The notes below the pieces were generated by a model. That model was not told the origin of the DNA. It searched no databases and worked only from the letters and a program-made list of their open reading frames with translations. A stretch of 64,000 bases of DNA from Parus major (taxonomy: Eukaryota > Chordata > Aves > Passeriformes > Paridae). The position numbers and the translations under genes are program-made. The stretch covers positions 16,838,577 through 16,902,576 of the forward strand of contig NC_031769.1 of the NCBI RefSeq assembly GCF_001522545.3. The letters are read 5' to 3'. This document shows positions 1 to 13,610 of the stretch, piece by piece. Every line of letters begins with the position of its first letter. Within the stretch, counting starts at the first letter, position 1.

Positions 1-3000
1 GACAGAGCAGCCAGAACCTTTGTGTCTTCTACCTTAATTTGCTAAGAGAAACCCTCTCCCAGCCAAAGCACTAAACTATGTAAAACTATTATCAGTTACG
101 TAGCACAGGAGTGGCCACAAAGTACTGGGTATCAGCACAGCCTATGGAGCAACAGGTTTGGGTTGAACTGGAATGGGGATAGTGACATTTTACCCAGCCA
201 TTTTTGGGAGGGCTGGGCTGGGAGGATGAGAAGGACAACCACAGTCTGGTTTATTCAGCAGCCAGAGCAGCTGGTCAGAAGCACAGTGCTCTCTCAGGGC
301 TCAGAGCCTCTCGTGGCAGCTCCCACGTCAAGTCTCAAGTCCAGCACCCTGCTGAGATCTGGTATTTTCCAAGCCCAGCTCCCAGTGTTAGAGCAGATGG
401 GATCACTGTTTAAAACTGTAAAGGTGTAGGAGTTAGCTTTTCACCAAGAACAAGCTCTAAATTAAAAAATGTCATCACACTACCTTTATAAACATCACTG
501 CCCTTGTCCTGAGGTTTTGTGCTGATCTCCTTGGTTGATGCTGCTACCTTGGTTCAGCTTCTTTCCAGAACCAGTTTTTCTCACCCTCCACTGGCTTTCA
601 CTCTTGCCTGAGACCGCTTCATAAATGTGAGTTTTACAGCTCAAAATTACCATTCCTGACCTGCTACTCCCTCCCAGCCTCCCAGCCTCCTAGCCTGTAG
701 TTGGCTACAACTGAGATAATAGGGTGAGTGGGAAAGAGTTATTCTGAAAATCAACAAAGTAGGTGATTTCCATGTTTAGGTTTAATCAAAATTATAGTAC
801 CAAGATACACAAAACACCTAAGGCACCAAGGCCTAGCTGATGTTCTCTGCTGCTGTTGAAATAAGCTGCTGCCTTTGCTCCTTCAAACAATTTTGATATA
901 TAGGAAAATGTAGTGTCCTAGTAGGTAAAACTGTAGTTATCATAAAAACTGAGAGCTAATAGATAAAGATCTGTCACCTTGTAAATAATTATTTAAGAAT
1001 TTAGAGCTTGGAGAGATTTTGGCTTTTTAAAAATTTTCTTCTTCTTTGACACACTTTGCATAAGTCCCTCATCAGGTTATTTTCAAGAGTCTTCTAATTA
1101 GTCATTCCAGGAAAAAAAAATAATTTTGATTTATTCTTTTGTCTATATGTTCACCTAAGATGAAAAATCTTGGGAAGTTGCCATCACTCTTCTGAGTAAA
1201 TTCACATCAAATTTGCTCTAAAAGTTAGTTTAAAAAGGCAATTAAGTATTCAGGTGTCACTATTTGCACTAGTTGCTTTCTGAAGGACAAAAATAGTTCT
1301 TATTTATGTATAATGTTCCTATAATAATAGTTGTTATAGAAATGTGGACATAGAAAAACAGCTCAAAGTAAAAATCAGTCATTTCTGTCCCTGTTTTGAT
1401 AGTCTCAGCTAAAAGGAATTTTTCTCATATTCTCAGTAATTTTCCAGAATTCTACCAGAATTTCTGTGTTCAGTGTTTTAGGTCAGTAAATTTAAGTCAC
1501 AGAATTGCTGCCTCATTGCATATCAACTGTGCTTCATTAGCTCTACTTTACTGACCTCAGAATTTTCAGTTAAGGGAACCCTCGCAAGTCTGGTTTTAAT
1601 GTAGGATTCTCACTTTCCCTCTTCCAACAAGTATATTTCAAAGGTGGCAGTGCAGATTGCTCATCCAAATTAACTTTCTTGTTGCCCTCCCTCGTGCTTT
1701 CCACAGCAGGTCAATGTCTCCCAATACATCTCGCGTATGTTCACAGTGGGTCACATTTAAGTTCTGAGTTATCTCAGCAACTATGGAATTATTTCCTCTT
1801 GCTCCAGTGACATTTTATGGCATAATAAGGCAGCCTTGAAGTGAGACCAACTGTCTTTAGAGAAATATCCTTCATCATTTCAGCCCTTCCGGCCATGACA
1901 ATAGCACAGAATATATGCTCTTCGGAGCTAGTATATAGGATCATCGGAGCTCCTGGCGCAGATTTTTGTGGCAATGCTAGAGATTGCTGACCTGCCTTTC
2001 CCAGTGCATTGCAATTGGTAGCTACCTCTGCAACCCCATGTTTGCTTTCTGGACTGGGCAGACACCTGCAGAAGCTTTACAGGCTGCTGAGACCCCCACC
2101 TCACTCCCACCCTTGGGACTGGTTCAACATGCAGGCACAGCGCAATGCCGGACTACAGTCCCAAGTCTTGGGCCTGTCCTACTAGTTTTAATTATTTGCA
2201 ACACCTGGAGAAGCCCTGCTTCTGGATTTAGTCTGTTTTGCCTGTGTGCCAGCTTGCTCCTCTTTGTCTCTATAGATCTGTCAGTTTTTTCAAAAACAAG
2301 AACTTTTTTTCTGACAAAGCCAGATTCTTGGCACATTCTTCCAGCATTCCTTTGAACATACAGTCAGCAAACAACATCACAAACACTTGCCTGCCCCCTC
2401 ATTGTTTCCCGACCCTGATTTATGAGAGGTCAGTGTGATAGATGTTTAAACTAACCACAGGCTCAGTTTATGCCAGGCCATTCCATCTGAGCTTTCATGT
2501 CATATTAATTACAATTCTTTTAAATTCTATTACAATTAAAATCAAAAGCAACAGCTGTATGCTTTCAGCTCCCACCCAAATATCAGGTATTGCTGAAGGC
2601 CAGATTCCATCCCTCTTCTCCCTTCAGGATATCATCTTCCCTTCTATATCTTCTTATTTTCAGATCAGTCTTGAAAACCATGGAAGCTCATCTAACTGAG
2701 TGGACAGCCAAGTGCAGTGACATCCAAGGAAAAGTACTGTGTTAGATAAGACTGTTAGAGGTTGGCCCTTTGCAGATATGTCTGAGCTGGCTTTCACAGC
2801 ACAAATACAGGATGTGGGCAAGAACACAGGTTTTATGTTTCAAAAATTGAGATGTTACAGGCCTGGTTTTAGAGGTATTTCAGGCTATTAGGGAGTTTGC
2901 CACAACAAATGAAACCAAAGTTCTGCAAGGGCTGAGGTATCCAGGCTTTTCATCCCCAGCAGTGGCAGTGCACGTGGCCAAGTGTCCTGTTCAGCAGCAG

Positions 3001-5759
3001 CACCCCAAGGGGATGCCCCATCACAGGCCTGCCACTGTGTGTGTGCTGGGCTTTAGCTCATTGGCCCCTTGCCCAACAGATCAAGTGCTAGATCATACTC
3101 TGCTTGCAGCATTCTCCCTATTCCTACTCTCTTTTTCCCTCACTGTGTTTCTTTTATTGTCTTTAACTTTTGTTGTATTTCTAACTCTGCTTTGTCTTAA
3201 TTTTGCTGGAACCAGCAGCCTTCTGCTGGACTCTTAGACTGAAGGATCTGCTGCACTTCCTTTCTGGTCTCGCAGGACTGCTGCTGAAGCTTCTGGCAGA
3301 ATTTCCTTCTTGTAGCTTTTTTTCCCCTCCCCAGACTCTACTGAAATAGCTGTTTGCCTTTCCAGTAAGAGATGCTGCATTACTACCAGGAGCAGGTGGT
3401 TCTCGTTTCAGAAATTCCTGTCAAAAAACTGAAGCATGTGACATCTTGTGAATCACAGATTCTTGCTGTCTGTCGTGACAGTTTCTCTTATCTTTCTGAG
3501 CTGAAGGCTGGTCCTTAAAATGGATAAGTAAGTGATACTGCATACCACACCACTACAGTCCAGCCAAATAATATCAAGACAAATGTCTTAGGTGGAGTCA
3601 CTGCAAAATGCAGAATTAGAAAAGATCATTTGATGTTGGTCTAGACAAAACTTTTATATTTGTACTATTGACTCCCAGATGAATTAAAAATTACATAGCC
3701 TTACAGCTCCTAAATCAGTTTAAAATCTCCTGACATTTTATAGACCCTGATTCATTTTCTTCTTCAAAAAGTTCAATGTGAGATCCTATTTGCCATTTTG
3801 CAGCCTTTCTTTGTTCCTGCCTGACAACTAGAGTGCTGGTGACCCTAGCCAGCTACCAGGACCTTCAGCTGGTTCAGAAAAACTGAAAATGTACCACCTT
3901 AAACCGGGCAATCTGTCCAATGGGAAAAAAAAATGCCTAAGGGGAAAAAGCAAGAGGTTATAGAGAAAACTAATTTTTAAATATGTATTACAGAAGGTTA
4001 TCTATGGCAAGAGTGGATATAAGGTTTAAACTTCTAAAATTCAAAATCTGAATGTCTTACACATTTTAAAATATATCTCTGGGCTCGGATGTCTCTGGCT
4101 AGGGTCAGTCTATTTGGCATTATCTGAACTGAGCTAGCTGAAAGGAGAGTCTGCTGTCTCCAGACGAGTTCTTCCAGTTTCTACCACTATCCATCACATA
4201 ACAATAATAACTTTACACTTAGCTCATGAAGATATGCCAGAGAACTTTCTTCCACACCTCGCTGCAGTCCAGATGGGCTGGCAGGCAATGCAGTGTCCTA
4301 GGAACAGCCATGCCTGAGCCCATAACAGCTTTCTGTCCTACTTAGTATCTGAATGTTCTTGTTTTCACTTGCATGCAAGGGACAAGAGCCTGGAGCTTGT
4401 GCGCGTGCTGTTGGAGTGGCCCCAGATAATGTCAGTGCCACGGAGTTACAGTCATTATCCCTGACAGAAACAACCTTCTCCTGCTGCCTCCTCAGTGGAT
4501 TCACAGCGAAAGAGGAAACAGCGTATCTGCAGGTGCCAGGAGCAATGCTTTCCAAGGGTACTTTATTCTCTCCCATGTTAAAAAAACCTGCCCTTGTCTC
4601 CAGTTGTCCATCCAGGTGCTCTCTCCTCCTTGCTGAGGGTCTGCTCCTTGAGCAGCACATCACTGCTCAGAGTTTTCTTCTGCAGTTCTTACCTAACTCT
4701 TCCCTGACTCAGCTTCTGCCAGCTGTGCTCCACTGAATCAGTACACTTGGCTCATGATGGCCATGAAGTTCAGAACTGGAGGCAAGGTGAGTCTTTGATT
4801 CTAATTTTAAACTGTCACTTTAAAAACATTTTAAACTGTTATATGTAAAACTCAGGTATATTAAAGACAGAAGCTTGTTGGGGAAGGAGAAGGAATTGTA
4901 CATCTTTCTCAGCAGCTTCCTTATGACGAGGGCAAATCAGGAGCAGATTGTTCTACTGATGCTGCAAAGCTTTCTGAAAGCTTTCAGAAAGCCCAGCTGT
5001 CTGCTGAGGGTCCCGCAAAAGCCCCTGTTGATTTATTTCTAGCTAATACTACCTTCCTCCTCTGATCTGTCTCCTGCTTTCAAGGGATTTGCTCAGGTTA
5101 GTCTCCATTCTTTCATTTGGCTTCCAGGATTCTATTTCTGCTTCCATATTTTTAATCTTTCTTACAAGGTGTTAAGGGATCCTTATTCTCTTTTCAGCAT
5201 TTTCTGAAAATTCAAGAAATAGCTGTATGCAATCACCTTGTCTTCCCTCTCTGTACTTTGCCTCTGAAGGATCTCATCATAAATACCATTTTGGCAGCTT
5301 TCTTCATGCTTATGATTCACCAACTTTTCTACTTCCTATTTGTCACATTCAGATATTTATGGTAATCTTTTAATGCCACTCCACTAAACACTTTTTAGTG
5401 CAACTCTTGGGCTTCTGTGTCCTCTTATGACAGGAACCTGATTTTGGTTTCTCACATCCGTTACTCCCACCTTGTACAACTTATGTTCTCATAGTTCTGA
5501 TACGGATAGGAAAGTGGTGATGGGTTTGTGTGGGGTCACTAGTCACTGTAACCTAAAAATATATGAGCGAGTCTCAGTGAGGTTTGGTGAATGGAAGCAG
5601 ATTAAGTCTTGAAAACATCCTTTAAGACTAACTTGTACCAGCCTTTACTCATATTTTTTTTTGTTGTTTTTTCTCTTCATTTGAGAAGGTGGTCAATACA
5701 TAATCAAGCCTACCAGATTTTTCTAAAGACAACTGTATCCAACTGTGAAGGTGTAAACA
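1..5759. other. Upstream non-coding AT-rich flank, part 1
   Basis: AT-rich sequence with stop codons frequent in all frames; the longest open frames are about 60-127 codons, with no protein family I recognise and no clear acceptor-ORF-donor arrangement. The open frames at 4,298-4,736, one on each strand, lie in a somewhat GC-richer patch and look like chance. I saw no tRNA-like or other RNA gene. It is probably intergenic sequence upstream of the CpG-island gene, although an intron of another gene cannot be excluded. Confidence 0.6.
4969..4992. repeat. Perfect 24-bp palindrome
   Basis: The two 12-base arms GCTTTCTGAAAG and CTTTCAGAAAGC are exact reverse complements with no spacer. The symmetry stops at the next base on each side. 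It could extrude as a small cruciform or be bound by a dimeric protein. A chance origin is possible but unlikely for any one 24-bp site. Confidence 0.9.
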
Positions 5760-6045
5760 CAAAGAGAGGGGCTGAGTGCTTGGCATTGACCAACAGGGAA
5801 TAACTGGGAGTAATGAGATTAAACTGAACAAAGGAAAACCACTGAAGGTTGAACATCAGGAAAATATCCTGGCTGTGTCTATCAGACCATGGACTAATTT
5901 CCCACGGGAAGAAGTGGAAACTCCATCTCTTGAGTCATTTAAAATTAGAACAGATAAATCACTAAAAAACAGAGGGCTGGGAACAACCCAATTGGAATTG
6001 GAAGGGGATGAACTAGACAGTTCTGAAAGATGTTTTTAGTCTCAG
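5760..6045 (+). mobile_element. Decayed CR1-type LINE 3'-end fragment
   Basis: The stretch contains, in the order known from CR1-like LINE 3' regions, a 'gaacatcaggaaaata' block, a 'gaagtggaaactccatctc' block, a 'ttgagtcatttaaaattag' block, and near the end a 'gatgaactagacagttctg' block resembling the terminal 'gga-ctagatgacctctgg' region. The order places the element on the plus strand. It is clearly diverged: no intact reverse transcriptase lies upstream and the open frame at 5,776-6,039 is incidental. CR1 copies are typically 5'-truncated, which fits. An older L3/CR1-related amniote subfamily is an alternative. Confidence 0.65.
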
Positions 6046-8609
6046 TTTATCTTCCCCTGAAATTAAATAACGAGCCTTGTTTAGGGTTTGCTCACGTGGG
6101 ACTGACAAACCTGCAGCTGCATGTGTTCTACTCATTATGGCCAGGTTGAAATGCTAATGTGACTGTCTGATCAGTTTTCCCTGCTGCAGCCACATCACAG
6201 CTAAAGCCTGGTAGGATGACCAGAAGACTCCTGTACAGGCCCTCCTCCTCCCCAAATCACAGGCCTGGTTGGGGACTGTCCCTGGATATTTCTTCCAAAA
6301 CCCTTTGTTTTCAATGGATTCCTTGTTATTTCCCATAGCACATACCCTGCTGGGCTGAGCTCCCCTAGATGGCAGAGCTGAAGCAATTTACAATGCAAAA
6401 TGCTTTACACAGCCCTGCTGGATCAGGGACTGCCATATCCAGCCCTCTAATTTCTTCAGAGCTACTGGCTAGAAACAGCTTCTGTTGCCATGGGTCACTT
6501 TTTGCTGCATGTGAGAGAAGGTCCACCTCTCTTTGCAATTAATGCAGTAAGGCCTTGGTCCCAAAAGGATATTGTTTCTCACAAGAGATTCAAGTTTCCA
6601 GTTCTCAAAAACAGCAGGCCAAAAAAAAGGTTCATTTATGGTTGTGTCTTTAGCAAACCACCAGGGTCCAGCCACACCAACCTTTTGAAGAAAACAGCTA
6701 TAATACAGTTGTGCAGATGCCTGGAAAAGCAACAAAGGTGAAGAGGCAAGTTCAGAGAAGATACAAGTGACCTTCTTGTCCATTTATACTTCTGTGCCTT
6801 CTGTTTGTTGCGTAACACGAGGGGTTATCCCATCAGCAGCATCAGTCCACACAGCACTGCTCCTGGTCCACACTCAGTTGTTCTTCCAGCTCACTGCACT
6901 CCACTGCAATGCATTTTTTTTGGGTTGAAGTGCTGAGGAAACATGAACACAAATTGGGCCACATTTTGAGGATTTCTTTTGAAATTAAACACATAGCTTC
7001 AAGTTTAAGGATCTGATTAAAAAAATACTTGAGTTCTGTTATCTCCAGGACTGTCCTCATTTCCTATGGTTTGCTGAAGAGTACAATAGGTCAGGGGCTT
7101 TTTGTGTGTGTTACTTCTTTTTCAGAGGAGCAGCTTCACATGGGCTGCTGCATTTTTCAGCTGGCAAAAGACTTTTTTTTTTAAACTATTGTTGGATTAG
7201 CACAAGATGCCTGAGAGTTTCCCATCTGAAAGTCAGAAACAAGTTAAAAATACTGACAGTGGCTGTGGTAGATCTATAGATGGGAAAAAAAGATTATCTG
7301 TGTTGATAAGTGATCAGAATCAGGTGAACCTTCTTAGCTCTGAATTTGTATAGCTTTACATTTTGTTCCAGAAGAATTTATTTCTCATATAAGGATTATT
7401 CTGTTTGCATCCAGTTTTTATTGATCATTTCCTTGTCACTCACTCTATGTTATATTTTCCATTATTTTAGTCTCTTTTTTTGCTGAATTTTATAATTTCT
7501 ATTTTACTCATCTTTAATTGTGTCCAGCTCATTTCAACATTTGTTTTACCAATTCTGTAATTTTTTGCTTCCTCCCCATATCTGTCTTATCTTTATAATC
7601 ACTGTGTATCTTTTTTGATTTTCCACAGCACAGCTTCTTGGTATCAAATACTCATGTTGCAAAATTTCCCCTTGTATAAAGATCAACAATAAGTTAGCTG
7701 GAAGTCATCCGTATTTCATTATATTTGGCACTGAGAAGTGCAGCTTTTAAAGAGCCTCCACCCTACAGCTGCATCACATCATTGATCCATTTAAATGCAC
7801 TAATCTAGCCAAAAAAACAATGTTTCCCATTACAACCTGTCTCTAAGTGACATCTATGTGCTAGTTTAGGAATAGATCTTCATAACAGAACTACTTTGGA
7901 GGTAAACCAGGGAAAGATATTCTGGTTCAGTGCTGAACACTTGCATGCTTTTAACCTGAAATAAGTATGGAGCTGTGTAGTTCCATCCAGTTGTATAATG
8001 GGTAAAATAAACATTGTGAGCGTGGCTCACTGAGTACACATTCTGCAGTTATGGGTTGTGCATTATGACCATTTAGGTGACTAGGAATTGGCTCCTACAT
8101 TCCTACACTGGAAGGGATTTCTCCACATAAAAGGAAAATTATTAAAAACTCTGAGATTCACAAGGAACATAAGGGAGGAGATCCTAACATGTGACTAACA
8201 TCCCAAAGGCCCTCAGGTCTTTATAATAGTGATCATAACACTGTACCTTCATGAAAGGAGTAATGAGGCCTCATCTGCCCCTGGGCTAACACAGTAGTGT
8301 GTGAGATGGCTTCTGAGTTGGTTTGACTTCGTTAACATAGTCATAATATTATAATACTGGAAACCTTACTAACCAAGATGAAGGGTCTTAAAAAAAACCC
8401 AACAAACTGGGGTTTACAGATCCTGTGACAGAGACACATTTTGATATCAGCCTCATAAATGAAAAAAGGGTTTCTTTCAACAAAGAAGGAAAACACACAG
8501 TATATTCTTCAGCATATTCATTATTTCACATGTCTATGTTGAAATAATGATCAATATCCTGTGCAGATCTTCTTCCAGTGTGATGCTGCCTTCCTACACT
8601 TTCCAGGAG

Positions 8610-8720
8610 CTGGTGGGCTGCAGGACCCGCCCCCGGCACTGCTCCGCTCCAACAGCTGTCACAGGAGAACGAGAGGGTTTTATAACGAGAGAGTGGGTAA
8701 CTGTAATTTTGGTACTCAGG
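8610..8720. promoter_or_regulatory. Isolated GC/CpG-richer pocket, candidate regulatory element
   Basis: Within AT-rich DNA this stretch contains a GC-box-like run (GGACCCGCCCCCGGCACTG) and further CpGs in 'gctccgctcc', 'gaacgagag' and 'aacgagaga'. CpGs are otherwise rare in this flank, so their local persistence suggests selection, hypomethylation or a younger insertion. Short open frames cross it on both strands, but none is recognisable. The regulatory role is an inference. Confidence 0.3.
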
Positions 8721-9973
8721 AACTCGTGGGAGGCTGTTTCTTGACTCCAAAGGCAAGTTGATAAACGAGAATCCACAGTGAGAGATGCACAGGCTTTGGA
8801 ACACTTTGCAGGGGCTGCTACCAGGTGACCCATGGGGGCCATACCCAGCTACGTACGTGTTCTGGCACCCTTAGAAATACTATGGTATCTCCTGAAGGAC
8901 CATCTTGCTGCCAAATGCTTTGTGCATGTGTTCAATGGATGCCTGAGTCATAGATTCTACAGTGCTAACACTCACAAAACTAAGTTTATTTTTGATCTTC
9001 TTTCCAAAACTTCTTTTCTAATTCATAGTTGTAGTCAACAGCACCTTTGACCTCTGACATACCTTCCCATAAACTAAGCCTTAAGACACACATACATTTA
9101 AAGTATTTGCTTTCTAAATTAACATTCAGGCTGTGATAAATGTGGCAGTGCTTGGATAACAAAGTTACTGTTTCATGCTGTTTGCTGGCAGCATCAGAAG
9201 AATACCCACAGTGGTCTCAGTTCAAGTCACACACGACTGAAAAGCCTCCTGCTGCAGGGTGGCCTTCCTTCTCAATCCCAGTTCCACGAAAAGAACACAT
9301 CCCCAATCACTGTTTTGTCCAGGTGAACAAGATAAGGATTTAATCACTCCTTCCTTCCTACAGAGTAGTTTAAAGAATATCTGCACAGAAAGTCTTTCTG
9401 TGATGCTGACATACAGATATACAATGAATAAAAAACTCCCAGCCCTCTTGAGAACGTGTACTTTGAATTTAGTTTTAATGCATTTGGCACATAGTTTATG
9501 ATGATTCTTCACTTCAAGAGAGGTCAATTATATCATGTTTCAGTATTTTATTTTTCTCTGGACTTACAAGTCAGTTGTGAAACAGATCTAATAATTTCCT
9601 GTGGTGTGGGGACACACTGCTCAATTTTTTATTACTATTAAATGGACCAAATTCCTACATTAAAAAAAAATTTAAAAATTGTATGTGCTAGGTATATTGT
9701 TTCCAGGATCATAACCATTCTTGGTATCGTTTGTGACAGCAGACTGCTAAATTTTTTAACATGATGAATGAAACTAAACTGAAAATCAATATTTTCTTTT
9801 ACAGAAGCTTTCAAAATACAAGACCTGGTATCTTGCTCAGAGTTAAAAATTCTTCCTTAATAAAGATAATCCTCTATTAATACAGATCCTGCAGCACAGT
9901 CACACTTGCTCTCACCCCACAAAATGGCTTGACAATCTATAACGCTAACGAATTTGAAAATAACTAATTAACA

Positions 9974-9993
9974 TAATTGAAATGTTTCAATTA
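9974..9993. repeat. AT-rich inverted repeat
   Basis: TAATTGAAA and TTTCAATTA are exact reverse complements separated by TG. It lies in a very AT-rich stretch where such matches are more likely by chance. ATTA/TAAT cores are homeodomain-like half-sites, but no function can be concluded. Confidence 0.5.
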
Positions 9994-12900
9994 ATATAGT
10001 TGGTTAACAGCAATATTACATTACCAAGAGAAAAATCCCCCTACACACTTGGATGAAAGCCTTGCTGTTACCTCATGTCATATTTATTTCTTAATATAGA
10101 AATAATTAATACTTTTATATGTATAGTTATACAGACCAGAATTGCACAGCTGTCCCTGGCTAGCCATCAAAGGGATGTGTTTTATACACAAGAATAAATT
10201 GTTACTTTTTCTGTAATTCTCCCAATATGAGGGTGGACAAAAAGAAAGTGGGCTAATACACAGTTGCAGAAGTCTGGGCTTTCCCAGAAGTCACTGGAGA
10301 GAAATAAGAGCCCTGAGAGGTTGATGCAAACCACCTTATGTGTGCTACAAACGTGCCTGGCCAGCTCCTTTGTCTTTCATTGACTATTGAGGGAGCATAG
10401 CTGCTTAGCTCAGATCAAATGAATAATTTATAGATGGGTAAAATCAGGTGTCATGAACACTATCCTCAGTGTCTAGTGCATTTGGAGAGCTCAAGGCGAG
10501 CAGAAAATTTCCCCTGCCTCAGAATATTAAGGGGTTGTGTTATTAAGCTCCCTGTTTGCCCAGAGAGTGAGTCCTGTTGCAGCCAGATTTGTAAGGATTT
10601 GCTTTCTTCTGGAATAAACAATAGTGGCTGTGCAGGAACACCTGTATCTGCAACAAGAGCCCCTCATTCTTGTCTTCACATTGAGCTAAACTGAAGGTGA
10701 ATAAGACATTCATATTTTTGAAGGAGAGTACCCAGCATATGCTTTGATAAACCACTAATGTTTTCAATATTTCAGCAGTGCTTTTGCTCTGAATTGGAAC
10801 CAAAAGAAGTAATTTCATTAAAAAGAAGAAGAGAGTATGAGATCCATTTAATTAAAGCTTTTCCAGCCAATACGCTAAGGAACATTTAGGTTCTGCAGGC
10901 ATCTTATGCATAATCAATGGAAATTGCATGAGCAGAAAACGGAAAGGCTTGCAGGAAGCTAATGTAGAATGAGCAAAGACTACAACAGACTAGACCCCAG
11001 ATTACAAGGCTCTGGCATTTATCTGTATGGGAGAACCTAAATATTTGACTACTAAGTGGACCCTGTCTGTTGAAGAGTGGCAGGTGAACCCTGACATGGT
11101 TTAAAGCACTCTGCCAGTCTGCTCTGCACCAAGTGACACATTGGACAGGAATGAGGTGCTCCAGTAACACTTCTGCAGAGGATGCTGCATGGAGCAGGAT
11201 CACTGACCAGCACAATCCCACCACTCAGCAGTACCAGTCTCCCTATAGCTGGCATCCCCTCCAGCTGGGTCAGTTGTTTCTGTATCCTCTCTCAGTGCAG
11301 AGCAGCATCAAAGGAAAGGGGGTGGGGCACTATTTCATTAGTCCAGCAGTCTGAAATAACCATTTAGCTTCAGATGCAGCTAAATCGGGGAGCTGTTTGA
11401 GGTAGCTGTCTTCAGGCAGCACTAACCAGGACCATCCTTTCCCAGTGAGCCAAGCCATGTGCCTCACTCTCTGCTCTCAGCTCTCATCTTTGTTCTTGTA
11501 AGAACAGTATTGTCATGAGCGAGAAGAGCATAATCCTCTGAGCTGGAGTCAGAAAACACATCTTGCAGGAGGAAAAGCCAAAAGATGACTGCTGCAGTGT
11601 TTCCACATGGTTCACCCCCTTTGCTAAAGCAGATAATTACTGGAAGGGACTTGAGCTCTGCACAGATGTTATTTACCTCTATTTTGAAATGCAGAAAGTT
11701 GCAGTAATCTGTTTATTTTTCTTTAACTCTTTTGTGCTTTGGAAGTATCACACAGTTCAAAAGGCAATATAACTAATTTTTAAGAAAATTATTGAGTTGC
11801 CAGTGTTTTAATAACTGTTGCTTTATAAAAGAAAACAAAAAATAAGGAAAAGCAGATTAAATAATCATAGAAGCTATGAAACAAACATAGAAACAAAAAA
11901 AGTTTTAGTGCATAGAGAAGTTTGACAAATGATGACTGCTGCAAATCTTTGCTTTTTCTCTGGCTTTCATCAAGATTTCTTTAAAACTTAGAGCATGTCT
12001 CCAGAAGAGCAGCCTGCCACATTGCAAGAGGAATAGAACCTGCTGCTCCTGCAGCTGGTCCCATAGGGGATGAGAAGAGCAAACAGGAATCTGTATATCA
12101 AGGAGGAGGGTTTTCCCTTTGGATGTCTTTTTTATATTCATCAGGTCCAGTTACTCAGGCTAATTACCTTTATAAAAATTGACAAATACTTGTGGCCCTT
12201 ACCTCAGGTAGTCACATAGACCTGAAAACTAATAACCCATCCCCACCTGATCAGAAGGAAAGAACATTCTTAATATATCAAAAATATTAATCTTTGACCC
12301 TAGACATCAGAGAAAAATGCTTTGTGTTATTGTGCTCAGAGTTTGTTTTGCATTTTGCTTAGGCCCTAAGGACTGCCTTGAGAATTAAACTAACTTGGAC
12401 TGCTTTCCCTTGCCTCCCTTGCAGCTCTTTGGTCTAATCCTGAAAATGACCTTTGTGTGGACATACTTTGCATCCACATGGAGCCATTTGCAGTCTGGTG
12501 CATATGAAACAGCACAATACTGCAGCAGAGTTCAAGTATATCTAATGAGTTAAAATATTTGGCTGCTGCTTTTTTCTGGGAAAGCAGTTCTAAATGAACA
12601 TCTGAGGGTGTCTCAGCAGAAGACTGGGCTGAAAATATTCTGTAAACGTGGCTTTGTTCCTTAGCTCATTACTTTAATTTTGACTTCTCCCAGCACTATG
12701 TTATTGCTGACCAGATTTCTGGATTGATTTTTGACTAGATTTGAAACTCTAATTCCATTGCCAAACAGGGACAAACTGGTGGAGGGTGCTGATAATTAAT
12801 TTAGTCATATATTTAGAAATATGTTATATTTAATGCTTTCTTCAGTCAGTTGAAAAGCATGTTTCTTCTTTCCATACTACAATTTACATAGACAATAAAC

Positions 12901-13387
12901 ACAGCCTGCTTACAGAAAATTAATGAGCATTTCTGTTCATTAGTTGCAACAATTTACATGGCTGGATTCCTACCTTGTTTTTTTTTTCCTAAAGGCAGAT
13001 GAGCCCTTGGAACCTGAACCCAATCCTGGATGTCCCTAACTCCCACAGTTGTCTGCGTGGGTCCCTAAAGCTAGAGCAGAACCAACCATTAAATAGTATC
13101 TCTAACTCCAAGCAGCCAGCATCTTCTGTAGCATTTGTTCAAAGGGTTTGTAAAACACTGCAAGAGAAGGAATCCTGTACTTTCTTCTTCTTGAAAGCAG
13201 CATTCATATGCAGTCCTTTCTCTGGAAGCAGGATGTAGCTGCCTTGGGAATTCATAATATTTATTTCAGGAAGCTATAGTAAAAGTTTAGTTCTCTTAAA
13301 ATACCAAAGATATTCCTAATTCAGTCTCTTCTGGGAAATTCATAACCTACAGACATAAATACAATCCAGCTTGCCTCACACATTTGG

Positions 13388-13610
13388 TTTTTGTTATTTT
13401 CTTTTGTTTTGTTTGTTTTTAGTTTTTCTTTTTTTTGTGGGGATCATGCGTCTCTGGATGCTGTCTCCCCATTTTCCATCTTACTTTTTAAAAGCTTCAG
13501 CAGAAAGATGCACCCATCTTTTGCTTTCCCACTGCTTTTCCAGTGGGAAAGCACTGGGGAAACAAAACAACCAAAAAACCTCCAACCAACAAAAAAACCC
13601 CACCCCAATG
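13388..13610. repeat. Low-complexity T-rich tract facing an A/C-rich tract
   Basis: A T-rich/TTTTG-type tract (about 13,388-13,440) is followed by an A/C-rich tract (about 13,558-13,608) made of runs such as 'aaacaaaacaacc' and 'caaccaacaaaaaaacccc'. The two are roughly complementary and could form an imperfect long stem around the perfect hairpin between them. Both are simple-sequence-like, and the open frames crossing them are composition artefacts. Confidence 0.6.
13523..13552. repeat. Perfect 12-bp stem hairpin with 6-nt loop
   Basis: GCTTTCCCACTG at 13,523-13,534 and CAGTGGGAAAGC at 13,541-13,552 are exact reverse complements flanking the loop CTTTTC. The stem is mixed in composition, so it is more notable than the AT-rich inverted repeats nearby. 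The TTCCCA/TGGGAA core resembles an Ikaros/RBPJ-type site (known motif family), here in inverted copies. No transcript evidence is available. Confidence 0.85.
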
